Shown here: piece by piece, positions 11,127 to 23,228 of the stretch
Layout of the letters: each line of letters opens with the position of its first letter
Position numbering within the stretch: position 1 is the first letter of the stretch
Assembly (NCBI GenBank): GCA_023653785.1
Contig: JAMKCH010007177.1
Location: 78,758 to 142,757, forward strand
Source of the DNA: Ophioderma brevispina
Taxonomy: Eukaryota; Echinodermata; Ophiuroidea; Amphilepidida; Ophiodermatidae
Direction of reading: 5' to 3'
DNA length: 64,000 nt
Program-made: the position numbers and the translations under genes
The notes under the pieces: generated by a model
The model's database searches: none
Seen by the model: only the letters and a program-made list of their open reading frames with translations
Told to the model about the DNA's origin: nothing

Positions 11127-11975
11127 CGGGAACCATTTTCAGTAAAAATATGCTCCTATTATAATTAGGACTGAGCATTAATTATAATTTGTATAAATGA
11201 TAGCTCTTAGTGTTAAACTCCCACCCTAATTACCCGCCTTTAAGACTGAATTTCTGATTGGTTAAAGCCTGACTCAGAGATTTTAAAATATATTTTTGTA
11301 CATTAATTAAAATAAGCATCTAGAACTAAAGATAGTCGCCTAAAAACTGAAACAAAGTTTGAGATGAAACGGATTCTTAGTTTTGATGTAGTAAACATTT
11401 ATGTGCAGTATAGCAGTATACCATAGGATGTGATTTTCTATATGAAGGACATGGATTTGAGCTCTAGACCTCTTTAGCCCTTTTACCATTCTTACAACGT
11501 TGCTGAAAGTTATGTGTTCCATTGACAATTAATAGACATTCGACAGATATGCGATGTGATCAGTAATAGTTTCAAGAAAGCATTTCTGACAGTTGGCATT
11601 ATATTCTTGGATTGAACATTGTAAACAGACAAACTTTCACAGTGTTGACCCGATTCAGTTATATAAAGTTTCCATCTTGTATATTGAATTATATTAACGC
11701 CAATACCCCATGTGTAAAATTTGGCTTTGATATTTCAATCCGGTTTTTATATGAGAGCTAAATCGTGATTTTATTTAAGCCCGTACAATACTGTTTGAAA
11801 GTAATTTGGTCGACCGAAGTGTGGCGCTTTAATTCCCCCGCCTTTTTCGCTCAGAACATCAAAACAAAACACTTAGTATCCTTACGATATCACAAGATTA
11901 AAGAGTACCTTTCTTCAGACACCAAAAATTGACTACCTCGGGTAAAATCAGGTTTTCTGGGGACGAGGCTATTAA
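11127..11975 (+). repeat. 3' flank of the intact GPCR
   Basis: Shares its first part with 547-740 and its distal part (from about 11551) with 63050-63420. A truncated member of the AGGCTGACTCAGAGATT MITE family lies at about 11261-11470 and stops near GGATTTGAGCTC. No clear AATAAA polyadenylation signal was found close behind the stop codon. No other gene. Confidence 0.6.
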
Positions 11976-12631
11976 AGGCTGACTCAGAGATTTCCCGATG
12001 ATGGCGCACTCAATTTTCAAACAAATCGCGTTTTTTGCATATACACAATGCTTGTCCATGCGGTAATCACTGTGTGAAATAACTAAGCTCAAATCGAAGT
12101 CCTTCATATAGAAAATCACAACTTTGTTATAAAATTTCGGATCCGGAATTTTTGTTATACACTTATCCTATGGCACTGTTATACCGTGCATAAATGTTTA
12201 CTGCATGAAAACGGAAAATCCGATTCAACTCTAACTTTCGAATTAAAGACACTATCAGACATTTATCCGAAAGAGTCAAAATATTAGAAATTTGCAGGAA
12301 TAGCTTAAAAGTGAAGGATAAGTCTGTAGAGCTCTCATAAAGTACTTTTTCCAACTTAAAAACTGTTACGTGTTGTGGTAAGTGTTCGTACGGACAGTAA
12401 TGACTAAAATATACGATTTTGTCCTTATTACGTTGCTTCTGGTCTTAGCATTTGCAGGGTATGTTAGGTTACTTGTACTTGTTTACAGACATGCTAAAAT
12501 CTGATTTTTGATGATTTTTTTTTTCGATTTTATGATTTAGCAATTCACTGATAGGTAACTATCTTTAGTTCAAGATGACTATTTTCAATTACTACACAAA
12601 AAATTATATTTCGAAATCTCTAAATCAGCTT
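11976..12631. mobile_element. TTAA-flanked element, reversed member of the AGGCTGACTCAGAGATT family
   Basis: Begins AGGCTGACTCAGAGATTTC after TTAA (11972-11975) and ends near AAATCTCTAAATCAGCTT before TTAA (12632-12635). The left 260 bases are the reverse complement of the 1064-1398 interior. At 656 bases it is longer than its relative, so another insertion may be inside. The empty counterpart at 63418-63430 reads straight through. Confidence 0.8.
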
Positions 12632-12960
12632 TTAACGATCGGGCCATCGACGGTTAAATGTCATTGCTCTATATTCTGAAAAGTACTTTGTGCATTAAAT
12701 ACATAAATTATGTAAAAATAGAACTCTATCATAATTATGTAAAATCTTAATTTTGGTAGAAATTTACTTAATTTAGGTAAAATTTTACTTAAATTAGGTA
12801 TTTTTCTTAGTTATTATGGAGTTCTAATTTTACACAGCTTGTGTATTTTTACATAATTTTTTCTCTGTGCAGAAAAGATAAATATATAAAATTATTTTAA
12901 AAGTAATGAAGACGTAAATAATACTTAAATTTTGTTCAGCACAATAACACATCAATGATA

Positions 12961-15193
12961 TCGTCGTGGTCACGACATAGTGTCGAATCTGATTTTTTGG
13001 TCAAATTGAGTTAATAGTTGATTCTGGTTGCATTTTATGTACTCTTTAATTGTACCCAAAAATAAAAGTGAAATTACATCTCCTAACCAAAATAGCCGCA
13101 CTCGAATAACACCCATTTGTATAAGACGGGTTTCACAAACAATCGAATACGTATTCGATAGCTTTGTGTGTCCAAATATCTCAAAGCACACAGATAAATT
13201 GCGAACGAATACGTATTCGCTGGGACAAAGATTGCTACTTCAGTGATCAAAATCGATAATAGGTCTGTCAAGATCGTGATATTACCTTTCTATACTTCAT
13301 GAGGGATTGGTCATGTTATTTCACATTTTAATTTTTGTGTTTTAACTATGTTACTTGTACTAATTGAAACCTACGGTCTGTGCGTCGTGAAAAAGAATTA
13401 TCCAAGTTTTGTAGTTTTAACATTGTACAAACTAACCAAATTTATCACTTTTAGGGGGACATAGTGACATTAACCCTCGTATTACCAAAGGGGAGGAGTT
13501 ACCACCCCAGGTAAACTTTCCTCCGGTGCGCAAAAGCGTTAAAAACTTTCGTTAAGTCTTCCATATAATTATTTCACACCCTTCTGCTCATTGTGGCGAA
13601 ACAAATGTGAAGGTAGCACCGTCACCGGGGTTAGCGTCGAAGTCGATTGGTGGGGAGTGGTTCTATTACCTCTACTACCTATTATTGAAAATGCAGCATT
13701 CTGATTGGTCAGTTTACTGCCCATTATTATGCAATAATGCATTTTCTTATCATTTATTTTCATTCACCGGCATGCAAAATACACATAAATAAGGCATATT
13801 ACCTTAAAACCTATACAAACAAACACAATAAAATCAAGTTGTTTTAGTTAATAGAATAGAAATAAAGGTTTTGTAGTATCATCTATGTGCTCATAATGTA
13901 TCCTCGGGCGGAAAAAAATAAGGGCGCCATTATTTAGTTTTTCCTACCTCGGGCACATTATTCCCTATAAATGATACTGCATTACCCTTTAGTTATTAGT
14001 TCATTTGTTTAAATATTGTGCACTGTATGGCTCTAAAATTATATGTTGATTAAAAACTAGTCATTTTCCATGTCATTTGGGCCCAAAACCCACATGAAAA
14101 TCCAATATTCCTACCTATTTTGATGCAAAATTTCATTTTTTCATTTTATACTCTGATGTGTGTCTGTGGAAATGACCAATTTTGCCAACTTATGAACTTT
14201 GACGTCATTGTGACGCCAAACTAGGTTATGTTGGAAGCAATAGAAAGCGGAGTTCTCGGGGTGTTTACCACCCCACCCCTTAGTAAACCGTGTTACAAAA
14301 ATAGACTTGGTAAACATATTGTGAAAGTTTTTCTTTGATGTTAACTTGGATATTCTGCAAACTAAATAATTACTAATACATCATTTAAAAAAACTCGCCA
14401 ATATTTTTATTTCAGGAATAAATGGATATTTTCTTTGGGAAGTTGTTTGTATAAGCGTTAGTGCCCTCTAAATTGTTTAGATTATGTTAGATTTTACTAT
14501 TGAGTATATTACCCATTTAACTGTTAATTCGTTTCAAGTTTGGTATATATTTTAAGCGTGTACATTACTTTAAAAGATAGGAACTATATATGTAACGAAA
14601 AATGTAAGAAAACGAGAAAAATATGGTTGTTATAAAGTCGTATAGACCACTTTTATCCACCAAAACCTTTTGAGTTATGAAACATTCCAGTTACATTTTA
14701 AATATTTATTGTGTGTTGCAACATGCATACTATTTATTATTTTTTATATAACATGCACTACAATGTTTGTGTTCCTTCTAACGTATTTACTCCTGAAATT
14801 TATGTGGTTTTTTTCTGCAAAAATGAGTTAAAACATATTGGCGACTAATTACAGATATTAATTTTGAGGAGCCAAATGTGTAAGAGGTTGTAATTTTCTG
14901 AATTCGTCGGTCATCGTGGTCAGTCTGCGCTATATTTTAACCGTTTATGGAAGTCGTTTGTCTACAGATTAGCACTGTTTGTAGCATAAACACAATGCAA
15001 TAGACATCCAGTAGCATCATCATCATCATCATCATCAACATCATCATCATCCAGTAGCAGCATCATCATCATCCAGTAGCATCATCATCATCCAGTAGCA
15101 TCATCATCATCATCATCATAAAAAAAAAAAAAAAAAAAACATCATCATCCAGTAGCATCATCATCCAGTAGCATCATCATCATCATCCAGTAG

Positions 15194-15224
<31 letters not shown>

Positions 15225-15856
15225 TAGCATCATCATCATCATCATCATCATCCAGTAGCATCATCATCATCCAGTAGCATCATCATCATCATCATCCAGT
15301 AGCAGCATCATCATCATCATCATCATCCAGTAGCATCATCATCATCATCATCCAGTAGCATCATCATCATCATCCAGTAGCATCATTCATTGTCGTCGTC
15401 AATTCAAGCTCGATGTTTCCTTATTTCATCGTTATTGCCACCATCATCACCGCCATCGTTATTCTTATCATCATAGCATCATCGGCATCATTATTTTCAA
15501 ATAGTAAAAACCTGTAGCTATAGTAATCTCACCGTACCAACATTAGAAATCAACGGGTTTCGTGCAGTCGAATACGTATTCGACTCCTTAGAAAACAGCG
15601 AATCAAACATTTGGGTTTTGACAAACTGTCAAATTACATTCAGTGGCCATTTTGAATAAGAAAACAGTTGTTTCTTGGTATTTTAATACTGTCGTCAGTT
15701 AGTAACCATTCATGTCTTTAACATACACCACTTAAAATAGCCATTTCCTTTTATTTCTTTTAATTACACGCATTCATAAATAACTCAAACTTTCAAACGC
15801 CGTTTTCTCAGAACTAGCATAAATGCTGATTCGACAGTATGCAGAACCCACGACGA
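12961..15856. mobile_element. 2.9-kb element with TA target duplication
   Basis: Ends TCGTCGTGGTCACGACATAG and, inverted from the right, TCGTCGTGGGTTCTGCATAC, followed by matching TGTCGAATC. Flanking TA at 12959-12960 and 15857-15858; duplicate A has one TA at 1433-1434 with the same flanks. Three copies of the perfect palindrome CGAATACGTATTCG lie inside near both ends (13144, 13206, 15569). The TA target suggests a Tc1/mariner-like mechanism, but no DDE transposase was recognised. The interior includes a CATCATCATCCAGTAG tandem tract. Confidence 0.8.
15003..15388 (+). repeat. CAT-triplet / CCAGTAG composite tandem repeat
   Basis: Variable runs of CATCAT alternate with CCAGTAG about 17 times, interrupted by a run of A at about 15120-15139. 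A noisier copy is at 17713-18050. Confidence 0.95.
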
Positions 15857-16067
15857 TATAATCAGTATAATAAAGGAAATGTGCAAGGTAATGTTATAGT
15901 AACCTCATTTTGGTGATTAAAAAAATTATTGTATTTCTGTATTTTAACAAAAGAAAAAAATTCTAGCAGGGAAAGTACCTAGTGTTATATTAAGGAGAGA
16001 CAAACCTTTGTTTACATGTTTTGGAGACATTTCTAGAAAAGCTACTTTAGATAGATTGGCGATTTTC

Positions 16068-16290
16068 CTGCTATTTTACAAAATAAAGATTGTAACGTAT
16101 CGCTCGTTCCCAATTATGTCATCATTGAACTTTTCTATTGGATAAAGATTGCATCATAAGATAAAATTTATGTGAGATCCGATTGGATAATGTAAGATGT
16201 TGCAATAGGCTATTATTAGATATTATGGAAACCTAACTAGAGAAAATATATATATTGGGCTTAATTTGAATCTACAGAAATAAAAAAATA
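16068..16290 (+). repeat. 225-base block repeated at 18080-18305
   Basis: This block and 18080-18305 look identical, including ATATATATATTGGGC and GAATCTACAGAAATAAAAAA near the end. They bracket 16291-18079. Outside the pair, the right copy continues as expected from duplicate A. The two blocks are either a recent duplication or an assembly join. Confidence 0.85.
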
Positions 16291-16916
16291 GAGTGCCTGC
16301 GAATGATATGACCAATGACATGAGAATAGTACAGAAGGACTGGGGTGCCACAACATATTCCCTGCGGACCCCATATCTAAGACGAGCCGCTATACGATTT
16401 CCATTCACACTGACCTGGCTGGACTATCACACAAATATGACCGAACGCAGTCCTTCACAGTTCCCTTGAGCCCAAAGTCTTCTGAAAGACGCTGTATAAG
16501 GATTTCATGATCGACAGTGTCAACGCGCAGATAGTCGATCATCACCAAGAACACACCCTGCTTGTCTCCAATAGCTCTAAGGATTATCTGAACAGAAAGG
16601 AGGGCAGTTTCGGTGCTATGGGCACAGGGGTAAAGGCTGACTGTAAGGGTTCGACAGTTTGGGGGGGTGGAATCACTAGGATGTTACTTGGGAGGATACG
16701 ACCTTTTCAATAAGTTTGCCCACAAAATGTCAGATTCGAGACCGTCCGGTAATTCTTTATTTGCTGACAATCAAGGGATGTTTTTTTGGAACAGCGTATA
16801 ATTGCCTTGCGAAGGCTCAGCCGGGAACATACCAGAAATAAGTGAGGAATATAATAATGGCGACACAAAACCGGGATAACGGAGGAGAGATGATTCTTCA
16901 CTATCCAAATGGACAT
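16291..16916 (-). pseudogene. L2/CR1-like LINE reverse transcriptase fragment
   Basis: On the minus strand, shifted frames give the ordered signatures of a non-LTR reverse transcriptase: KNYRxVSNLTF (16740-16760), KLIEKVVSSQV, HSTETALLSVQ, a VDTVDHEIL segment (16490-16530), FGLKGTVKDxxRSYL and a GVRREYVV segment that corresponds to the usual GVPQGSVL. The YADD catalytic box lies beyond the break at 16291. Stops and frameshifts make it non-functional. Both ends are truncated. Confidence 0.8.
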
Positions 16917-17096
16917 GGGATCAAGACTACATTATTTCGCTGGACATTTCACATCAATTTTGTAAGTCATCAACAGTAATAGGATGGAATTTGGACATTG
17001 TGCTATGTAAGGGGTTGACATCAATATAAAACACTGGTAGGTATTTTGAAAATTCAAGACATCCACCTCAGTATCGAATTTTCAACTTTACCCACA

Positions 17097-18079
17097 TTTA
17101 AAAAAACTCGCCAATAATTTTATTTCAGGAATAAATGGATATTTTCTTTGGGAAGTTTGTTTTTGTATAAGCGTTAGTTCCCCTCTAAATTGTTTGATAT
17201 AATGTAGATTTTACTATTGAGTACCGTATATTACCCATTTAACTGTTTTTCGTTTCAAGTTGTATTATTTTTAAGAGTGTACATTACTTTAAAAGATATG
17301 AACATATTTTACGAAAAATGTAAGAAAGGAAAATCTTGTTGTCATAAAGTCGTATAGACCACTTTTATCCACCAAAACCTTTTTGAGTTTATACACATCC
17401 AGTTACATTTTAATTATTTATTGTTTGTTAACATGATACTATTTTATTTTTTTATATAACCTGCACTACAAGTTTTTGTGTTCCTTCTAACGTATTTTCC
17501 TCCTGAAATTTTGTGTTTTTTTTCTGCAACAAATGAGTTAAAACATTGGCGGAACTAATTACAGATATTACTTATGAGGAGCCAAATGTGTAGAGGTGTA
17601 ATTTTTCTGAATTCGTCGGTCTCGGGTTCATCCTGCGCTATATTTAACCGTTTAATGGAAGTCGTTTGTCTACAGATTAGCACTGTTTGTAGCATAAACA
17701 CAATGCATAGACATCCAGTAGCATCATCATCATCATCATCATCACATCATCATATCCGTAGCAGCCTCATCATCACCAGGTAGCATCATCATCATCCAGT
17801 AGCATCATCATCATCATCATCAGCCAGTAGCGATCACATCCAGTAGCCTCATCATCATCAGCCCGTACATCATCATCATCATCAGTAGCAATCATCATCA
17901 TCATCATCATCAATCCAGTAGCATCATCATCATCATCATCTCAGTATCATCTCATCATCATCAGCTCATCCAGTAGCAGCATCGCATCATCCTCAGCCAG
18001 TAGCTCATCATATCATCCAAGAGCATCATCATCATCATCCAGTAGCATCATTCATTGTCGTCGTCAATTCAAGCTCGAT
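17097..18079 (+). repeat. Noisy copy of 14385-15420
   Basis: Follows 14385-15420 in order, from AAAAAAACTCGCCAATA to the CATCAT/CCAGTAG tract and GCTCGATGTTTCCT, but with many one-base indels. At the right it jumps into the 16068 block; the join shares TTTCCT. 16917-17096 before it holds nothing recognised. Confidence 0.8.
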
Positions 18080-18305
18080 GTTTCCTGCTATTTTACAAAA
18101 TAAAGATTGTAACGTATCGCTCGTTCCCAATTATGTCATCATTGAACTTTTCTATTGGATAAAGATTGCATCATAAGATAAAATTTATGTGAGATCCGAT
18201 TGGATAATGTAAGATGTTGCAATAGGCTATTATTAGATATTATGGAAACCTAACTAGAGAAAATATATATATTGGGCTTAATTTGAATCTACAGAAATAA
18301 AAAAA

Positions 18306-20440
18306 TAGAATTTTGCAAAGTTGCATGTGTAATTGGCTAGAAAAATACGGACTTTGCTGAAACACTTGAATGGTAAAACTCAAACTTCTTTATGTGTCGC
18401 ATAAGAAAGAATTTGTAATTAGAATAATTAAAGGGGCATTTCGTGATCCACAGCCTCGTCCCCCCGACTTACCTAAAAAAGTTGAGATTTTTATATCATC
18501 TGAACCGCTAGCCTTAGTAATCCACGTGTACCTAATCTTGCGTGCAAATTCTGCCGTACCTGTAAGAAATTCGCAATTTTATATTTTCTGTCCGTAAACG
18601 GACAGAAATTACAGCACAGTGGTCTATGGGACCGTGGGAAACAGGTAATTGCTCATAACACAAAACCGCAAAATCGGAATCAACTCAAATTTTGGGAATA
18701 AGCTTTTCTCAAGGATATCTAGTGAACAATGAATAAAAAAGAGGGTGCTGGAATCACAAAATGCACCTTTAATATCGGGTCCCGATAACAATTCAACGGC
18801 CGGTGAAAACGTCATTCCAATATGAAACAACCGGGAAATAGCGTCATGCACATGTACATCTATTAGCTGTTCCGATGGTTCACGCAAGTCATGTTAGGAT
18901 CATTTTCGTGAGATTGTGCTATTTCATAATGGACAGAAAAAAATGTCACGTTTCCAGAGCTAACGCTGAATTAGGATCGGGGATCCCCGAAATTAATTAC
19001 AAAATAATTTTTATGACGCATTCACACTTTCACAGGTATATTTTACTGGACAATTACCAACACAACTATGCATGAATCTCACAAATTTTACAATTGGGGC
19101 GCTCTTAAAAAGTATGCTTTAACTTCTAAAGAAGATCCCCATGTGTTTATATTGTTGAATATTGACGCTGTATGCTGTCATTTTGGAGTCTTCGCTGTTA
19201 GGACATGCCAATGTTGAACTGCAATGCTACTTTCATTGTGAAATTTAATCACATTATAGTGGACATTTCTCTTATGTAAGGATTATAATATTTAAGAATA
19301 TATCTGTGTATTGTGATTGCCATTGTAATTTGTTTTGAACATTCCAAATTCTTGAACCAATTGATTTGTTATAAGAATATAATAGATCAGCGTTATTATA
19401 TGAAATTCAGATCATTTGTGCACAAGACTCATTTGCTAGTATTTACAGGGTGTTTCTCACTTTACCATCCTTGTGATGTCATAACAGATATTAGGGCTTG
19501 TCAGAAAACTTGGGGGAGAAGTAGAGTACCGTCCTGTGGTCTCCGCTGCCAGTAACTGCTCACCGGTGAAGCTAATATCTACACCACCAAACACTGTTTT
19601 CCATAACATCAACTCTCAATTATTCCCATATCATGAAAGGAGACCAGTGCAGGCGCCAATGCCATGTCCTATATCTGCAGAAAACCCACCGAGAAACTGT
19701 CAATCATCGCCCAGCCATACCAAGAATGGACCTTGCCATCGAGAGATCACACCGACAGTGTAAGTCCTGCAGTAGCAATATGACCTTACGTAAGAGTCTG
19801 CACAAAATTTTGAAATAAGGAAGGGGGTAAATATACAGGGGTAAAATTTGTATATGTGGCATACGGGGCTAAAAGATGTATACACATGTTTATGGTCCTA
19901 CGGATTAAGAAATGGTATAGTTTGCTATATCTACAACCCCTTGTGTATACTCGACAGGCCATAAACTGTTCAAGGTCAGCACGGGGGAATATTTATAATG
20001 ATCCGATTTGTTTCCAATTGGTGTCAAATTGTTCGTATGGGCATGTTACAGCAGGAAATATAAATTTGCTCTATGTTAATCATCTCAAATGTATTTAGCA
20101 GAGGCTCAAGTACCGGTCCTCCAAAGACCCTGTGGGCCCTACCAATATTTTCCTCATAATACCCCCAAATGTCAAACAAAATGCATAACATTTATATGAC
20201 ATTAATATTCAACCGCATGAAGAATTTAAGCCTGTTTTGATTAGAATCTGTGCATTCTAAAAAATTACCCTAGGATGACCTTGAAACATTTTAAGTCTAC
20301 TGTGTTAAGAGTATAGTAAACTATACTTTTTTTAATCCTTAGAACCAGCTGAACATGTGTATACAATATTTCACCATGTATGAAACATTTACAAATTTAA
20401 TCTCTATATTTACTCTATCTCAAAATGCTCAAGAATGACA
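18306..20440 (+). repeat. Segmental duplicate B, non-coding part
   Basis: Copy of about 1990-3840 of duplicate A, interrupted by the TTAA element at 18432-18768. The LTR-like segment recurs at about 19120-19500, with a degraded primer-binding region near 19491. No host gene; small open frames mirror those in copy A and lack known domains. Confidence 0.8.
18432..18768. mobile_element. TTAA-flanked MITE, AGGGGCATTTCGTGATCC family
   Basis: Inverted ends AGGGGCATTTCGTGATCC and (from the right) AGGTGCATTTTGTGATTCC; TTAA at 18428-18431 and 18769-18772. Duplicate A has one TTAA at 2114-2117 with the same flanks. No coding capacity. Confidence 0.9.
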
Positions 20441-21720
20441 AAGTTGCATCAGCGAGATATGGTATCAGCAGGTAAATGTTGCCTTTAGAAACCATCAAAA
20501 ATCATTTTGCCAGACTTTTGTACAAGGTCATATTCAAGGGCCCATGGGTCAGTTCTACCGCTGGACTATATGGAAGTGCCATGATGTGAAAACAGGCATT
20601 GTGGTACAAGCAACCTCGATGTCTGCTGACAACAACATCGAAGTCCTTGAGTTCAGCTCTGTCATAGTGACATCAGTCTACAAACCGCCATCAGTAGATA
20701 TCAAACACCCTCAATTCAATCTCGGATATTCAACCAAACCTCGGTTAGTGAACAGCCATAGTACGCAATGAGGCTACAATGAAACCAATAAAGACGGACA
20801 AGCTGTCGAAGAATGGTTAGACAGCCACCGTTTATGTCTCCTTTACGACCCTAAGTGGCCGCCATCATCTCATAGCGCCCTTTGGAAGAGAGGATACAAC
20901 CCTGATCTCAGGGTTGCACAAAATGTTTCTTCCCCAGGAGCAGGAAGTTTGAGCTTCACATTTCAATGCTTTTCAATGCCACAGATTTAGTAAAATTCCG
21001 ATTACGATATGTTAACTAGTGTTTACCTGTGGAACCAGTCGACCACAGCATAACCCGCTTTTTCCTTCATCTTATTTTTCACACTTTTCACCTCACTATT
21101 TCTTTATCCAGTTGGCATCATTTCCCCAGTTCTGTTCATTATTTCCCGGGAGCATTGCTCCCTGCTCCCACACTTTGTGTAACCCTACCTGATCTAGCTA
21201 TTGTTAGCAAAACATCTGTAACATGTGTAGCAAGATTGTTCTGTATCCTGTTCCGCAAACTCAACACTGACCAATCGGTATCTATAGGAAAGCAGACTGG
21301 CAAGGACTGATGATCAGAACACGAAGATGATTGATCCAAACCCCAGTGGCGTAGCAGAGGGGGTCAAGCCCCCCTTCGATTATTTGATTTCGTCGGTTGA
21401 GATGAGCCGGTCGGTTCACTTCAAGATTTCTGGTCATGGCGCTTGCAGGCCGTATTTCCGGCAAATTTTACAAAATCGTTCAAGAATTGGCACTCAGAAT
21501 ACATTAAAGTATATAAAACCCAAAGGTGGGCCGCTGAACCCCACCCCGTTTCTGATGGTTCAGATGCGACACTGACCCCACCAATATAAAAATCCTAGCT
21601 ACACCACTGCAAACCCTACGACTATGACAAATTTGTCCAACTAGTGAACATGACTAACCGGATATTCATACCAAGAGGCCGTAGGATGGAATATAAACTG
21701 ATCGCTTGCAAACAGGGTGT
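20440..21720 (+). pseudogene. LINE endonuclease/linker fragment (copy B)
   Basis: Broken + frames with the same order as copy A: a frame at 20544-20771 ends in EVLEFSSVIVTSVYKPPS, typical of the endonuclease domain of non-LTR retrotransposons; then [14 protein letters not shown] and RGYNPDL-like segments at 20790-20910; then linker sequence through about 21700 (PRGRRxEYK-like). No reverse transcriptase follows; gypsy-type sequence begins at about 21880. The linker is interrupted by the hAT MITE at 21344-21609. Confidence 0.75.
21344..21609. mobile_element. hAT-type MITE, CAGTGGCGTAGC ends
   Basis: Ends CAGTGGCGTAGC and GCTACACCACTG, flanked by CAAACCC at 21337-21343 and 21610-21616. The duplicate at about 6041-6050 has a single CAAAACCC-like site with both outer flanks continuous. 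266 bases, no coding capacity. CAGTGGCGTAGC ends are common for hAT-type MITEs. Confidence 0.88.
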
Positions 21721-21879
21721 TCTTTGTCCAGCTAGGAGCGAAGAATAGCTGATGGCGTAAGCCCAAGAATGGACTTCCCCAATTAGCAAAGTGAAAGGGC
21801 ATTGCCCCAACAAGAAGCAGAACAAATTCCTGTATGTTTCCACAAGCAAAATGGGTGTCCTCATGAGAGACTACCTGAT

Positions 21880-22965
21880 GCAGGTGTAGATGAATAGAAG
21901 GTATTGCAAGAAATTGTAGTGCCAAAGTATACCAGGGAGGTAATAGGCATAGCCCATGATAGTCCCATGACATGGCACTTTTGTAGGTGTGAGAAAAACA
22001 CATGGCAGAATTTTGAGTCATTTTGGTGGCTTACACTCAGAAAAGATGTGTCTAAGTATTGTAAGGCTTGTCACATATGTCGAATGGTGGGCAAGCCCAA
22101 TCAGAAAATTCCTACTGCTCCCTTGCAACCAATATCAGCATTTGATATGCCATTTTGTAGGGTCATAATAGATTGCGTAGGACAACTACCAAAGACCAAG
22201 TCAGGAAATCAGTATTTACTAACCATCATTGGTGCTTCTACAAGATTCCCTGAGTCTTTACCCTTGGGAAATATATAAGGGCATAGAATATCGTGAAAAC
22301 TATAACCAAGTTTTCCGCCCCAATAGGCATTTTAAAATCAATTCTGTCTGATCATGGATCAAATTTCATGTCAGGTTTGTTCCAACAAAAGATAGACAAG
22401 CTAGAAATTTACCAGTACAGTTCTTCAGCATACCACCCAGAATCCAGGAGGCCCAAGAGAGGTATCGCCAAAATGGAAAACAATGATCAAAACATATTGT
22501 TTTAAATTTGAGAGGGATTGCGATGAGAGAGTTTATCTCCTATTATTTTCTACCAGGAAGGCTGTACAGAAATCATTAGGGTTCAGTCCATCTGAGTAGG
22601 TATTTGGTCACAAAGTATGAGGACCATTGAAACTACTGAAAGAAAAGTGGTTGTGTGATAATCGTGATTTGAAATTGCTAGATTATGTGTCTCAATTCAA
22701 ATACAGATCCAGAAAGCCACAGAAATCACCAAAGAAAATCTCAGACAGAACCAGGCAAACATAAAAACATGGTATGACAAAGATGCAAGAAACAGAGTAT
22801 TCAAATTTAGGTGACAAAATGTTGTGGAAGCCAAGTATTGTGGACCATATAAGATTGAAAACAAAGCGGGAGACCTTGACTATATGATAAAACATAAGGT
22901 ATACGTAAAGGTGGACAGTTTTGTCACATAAATATCCTCAAAAAGTAAAAAGAAAGAGATGACAT
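21880..22965 (+). pseudogene. Ty3/gypsy-type integrase, degenerate
   Basis: Readable in shifted + frames: a zinc-binding region with AHD, WHF and CKACHIC (two His, two Cys, about 21950-22080); core segment VIIDCVGQLP...GNQYLLTI with the first catalytic Asp; SDHGSNFMSG (about 22345-22372) with the second; SSAYHPES (about 22420-22445) with the Glu, completing D-D-E; a degraded C-terminal part; and a GPY-like region with KIENKAGDLDYMI near 22850. Two longest open pieces are 21904-22278 and 22293-22505. The element is cut at the left by LINE sequence, so protease and gag are absent. Confidence 0.88.
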
Positions 22966-23228
22966 AGCAAACTGCAAATAAAGAAGCTGATTATGGTGTT
23001 AAATTGCCAAATTCTGACACACTTGCCAAATTAGACAAGGAACTAGGTCATCTCCCAGAGAGTCAACAAAGTGAATTTAAAGAATTTGCAAGTGAGAAAT
23101 ATATTTTCTGATGTACCAAGACCCACGTCATAACCCATGCCATTGATGTAGGGGATTCAGAGCCAAACAACATCAAACAATATCCGTATAGGGTGAATCC
23201 AATCAAATTGCAACACCTCAGAAATGTA
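22966..23228 (+). pseudogene. Ty3/gypsy-type RT N-terminal region downstream of integrase
   Basis: Directly after the integrase end, a frame with one shift reads LDKELGHLPESQQSEF, FSDVPRP and HAIDVGDSEPNNIKQYPYRV, the classical lead-in to a gypsy-type reverse transcriptase. It stops at 23228 in unrelated repeat sequence. Having this after integrase is opposite to standard gypsy order (RT-RNase H-integrase) but matches the Gmr1-like group. Two overlapping truncated copies remain an alternative. Confidence 0.8.

Noticed and set aside
15003..15388. CRISPR-like array (regular CCAGTAG with spacers)
   Set aside because: Spacers are only CAT triplets of varying length in a eukaryotic locus; it is a microsatellite.
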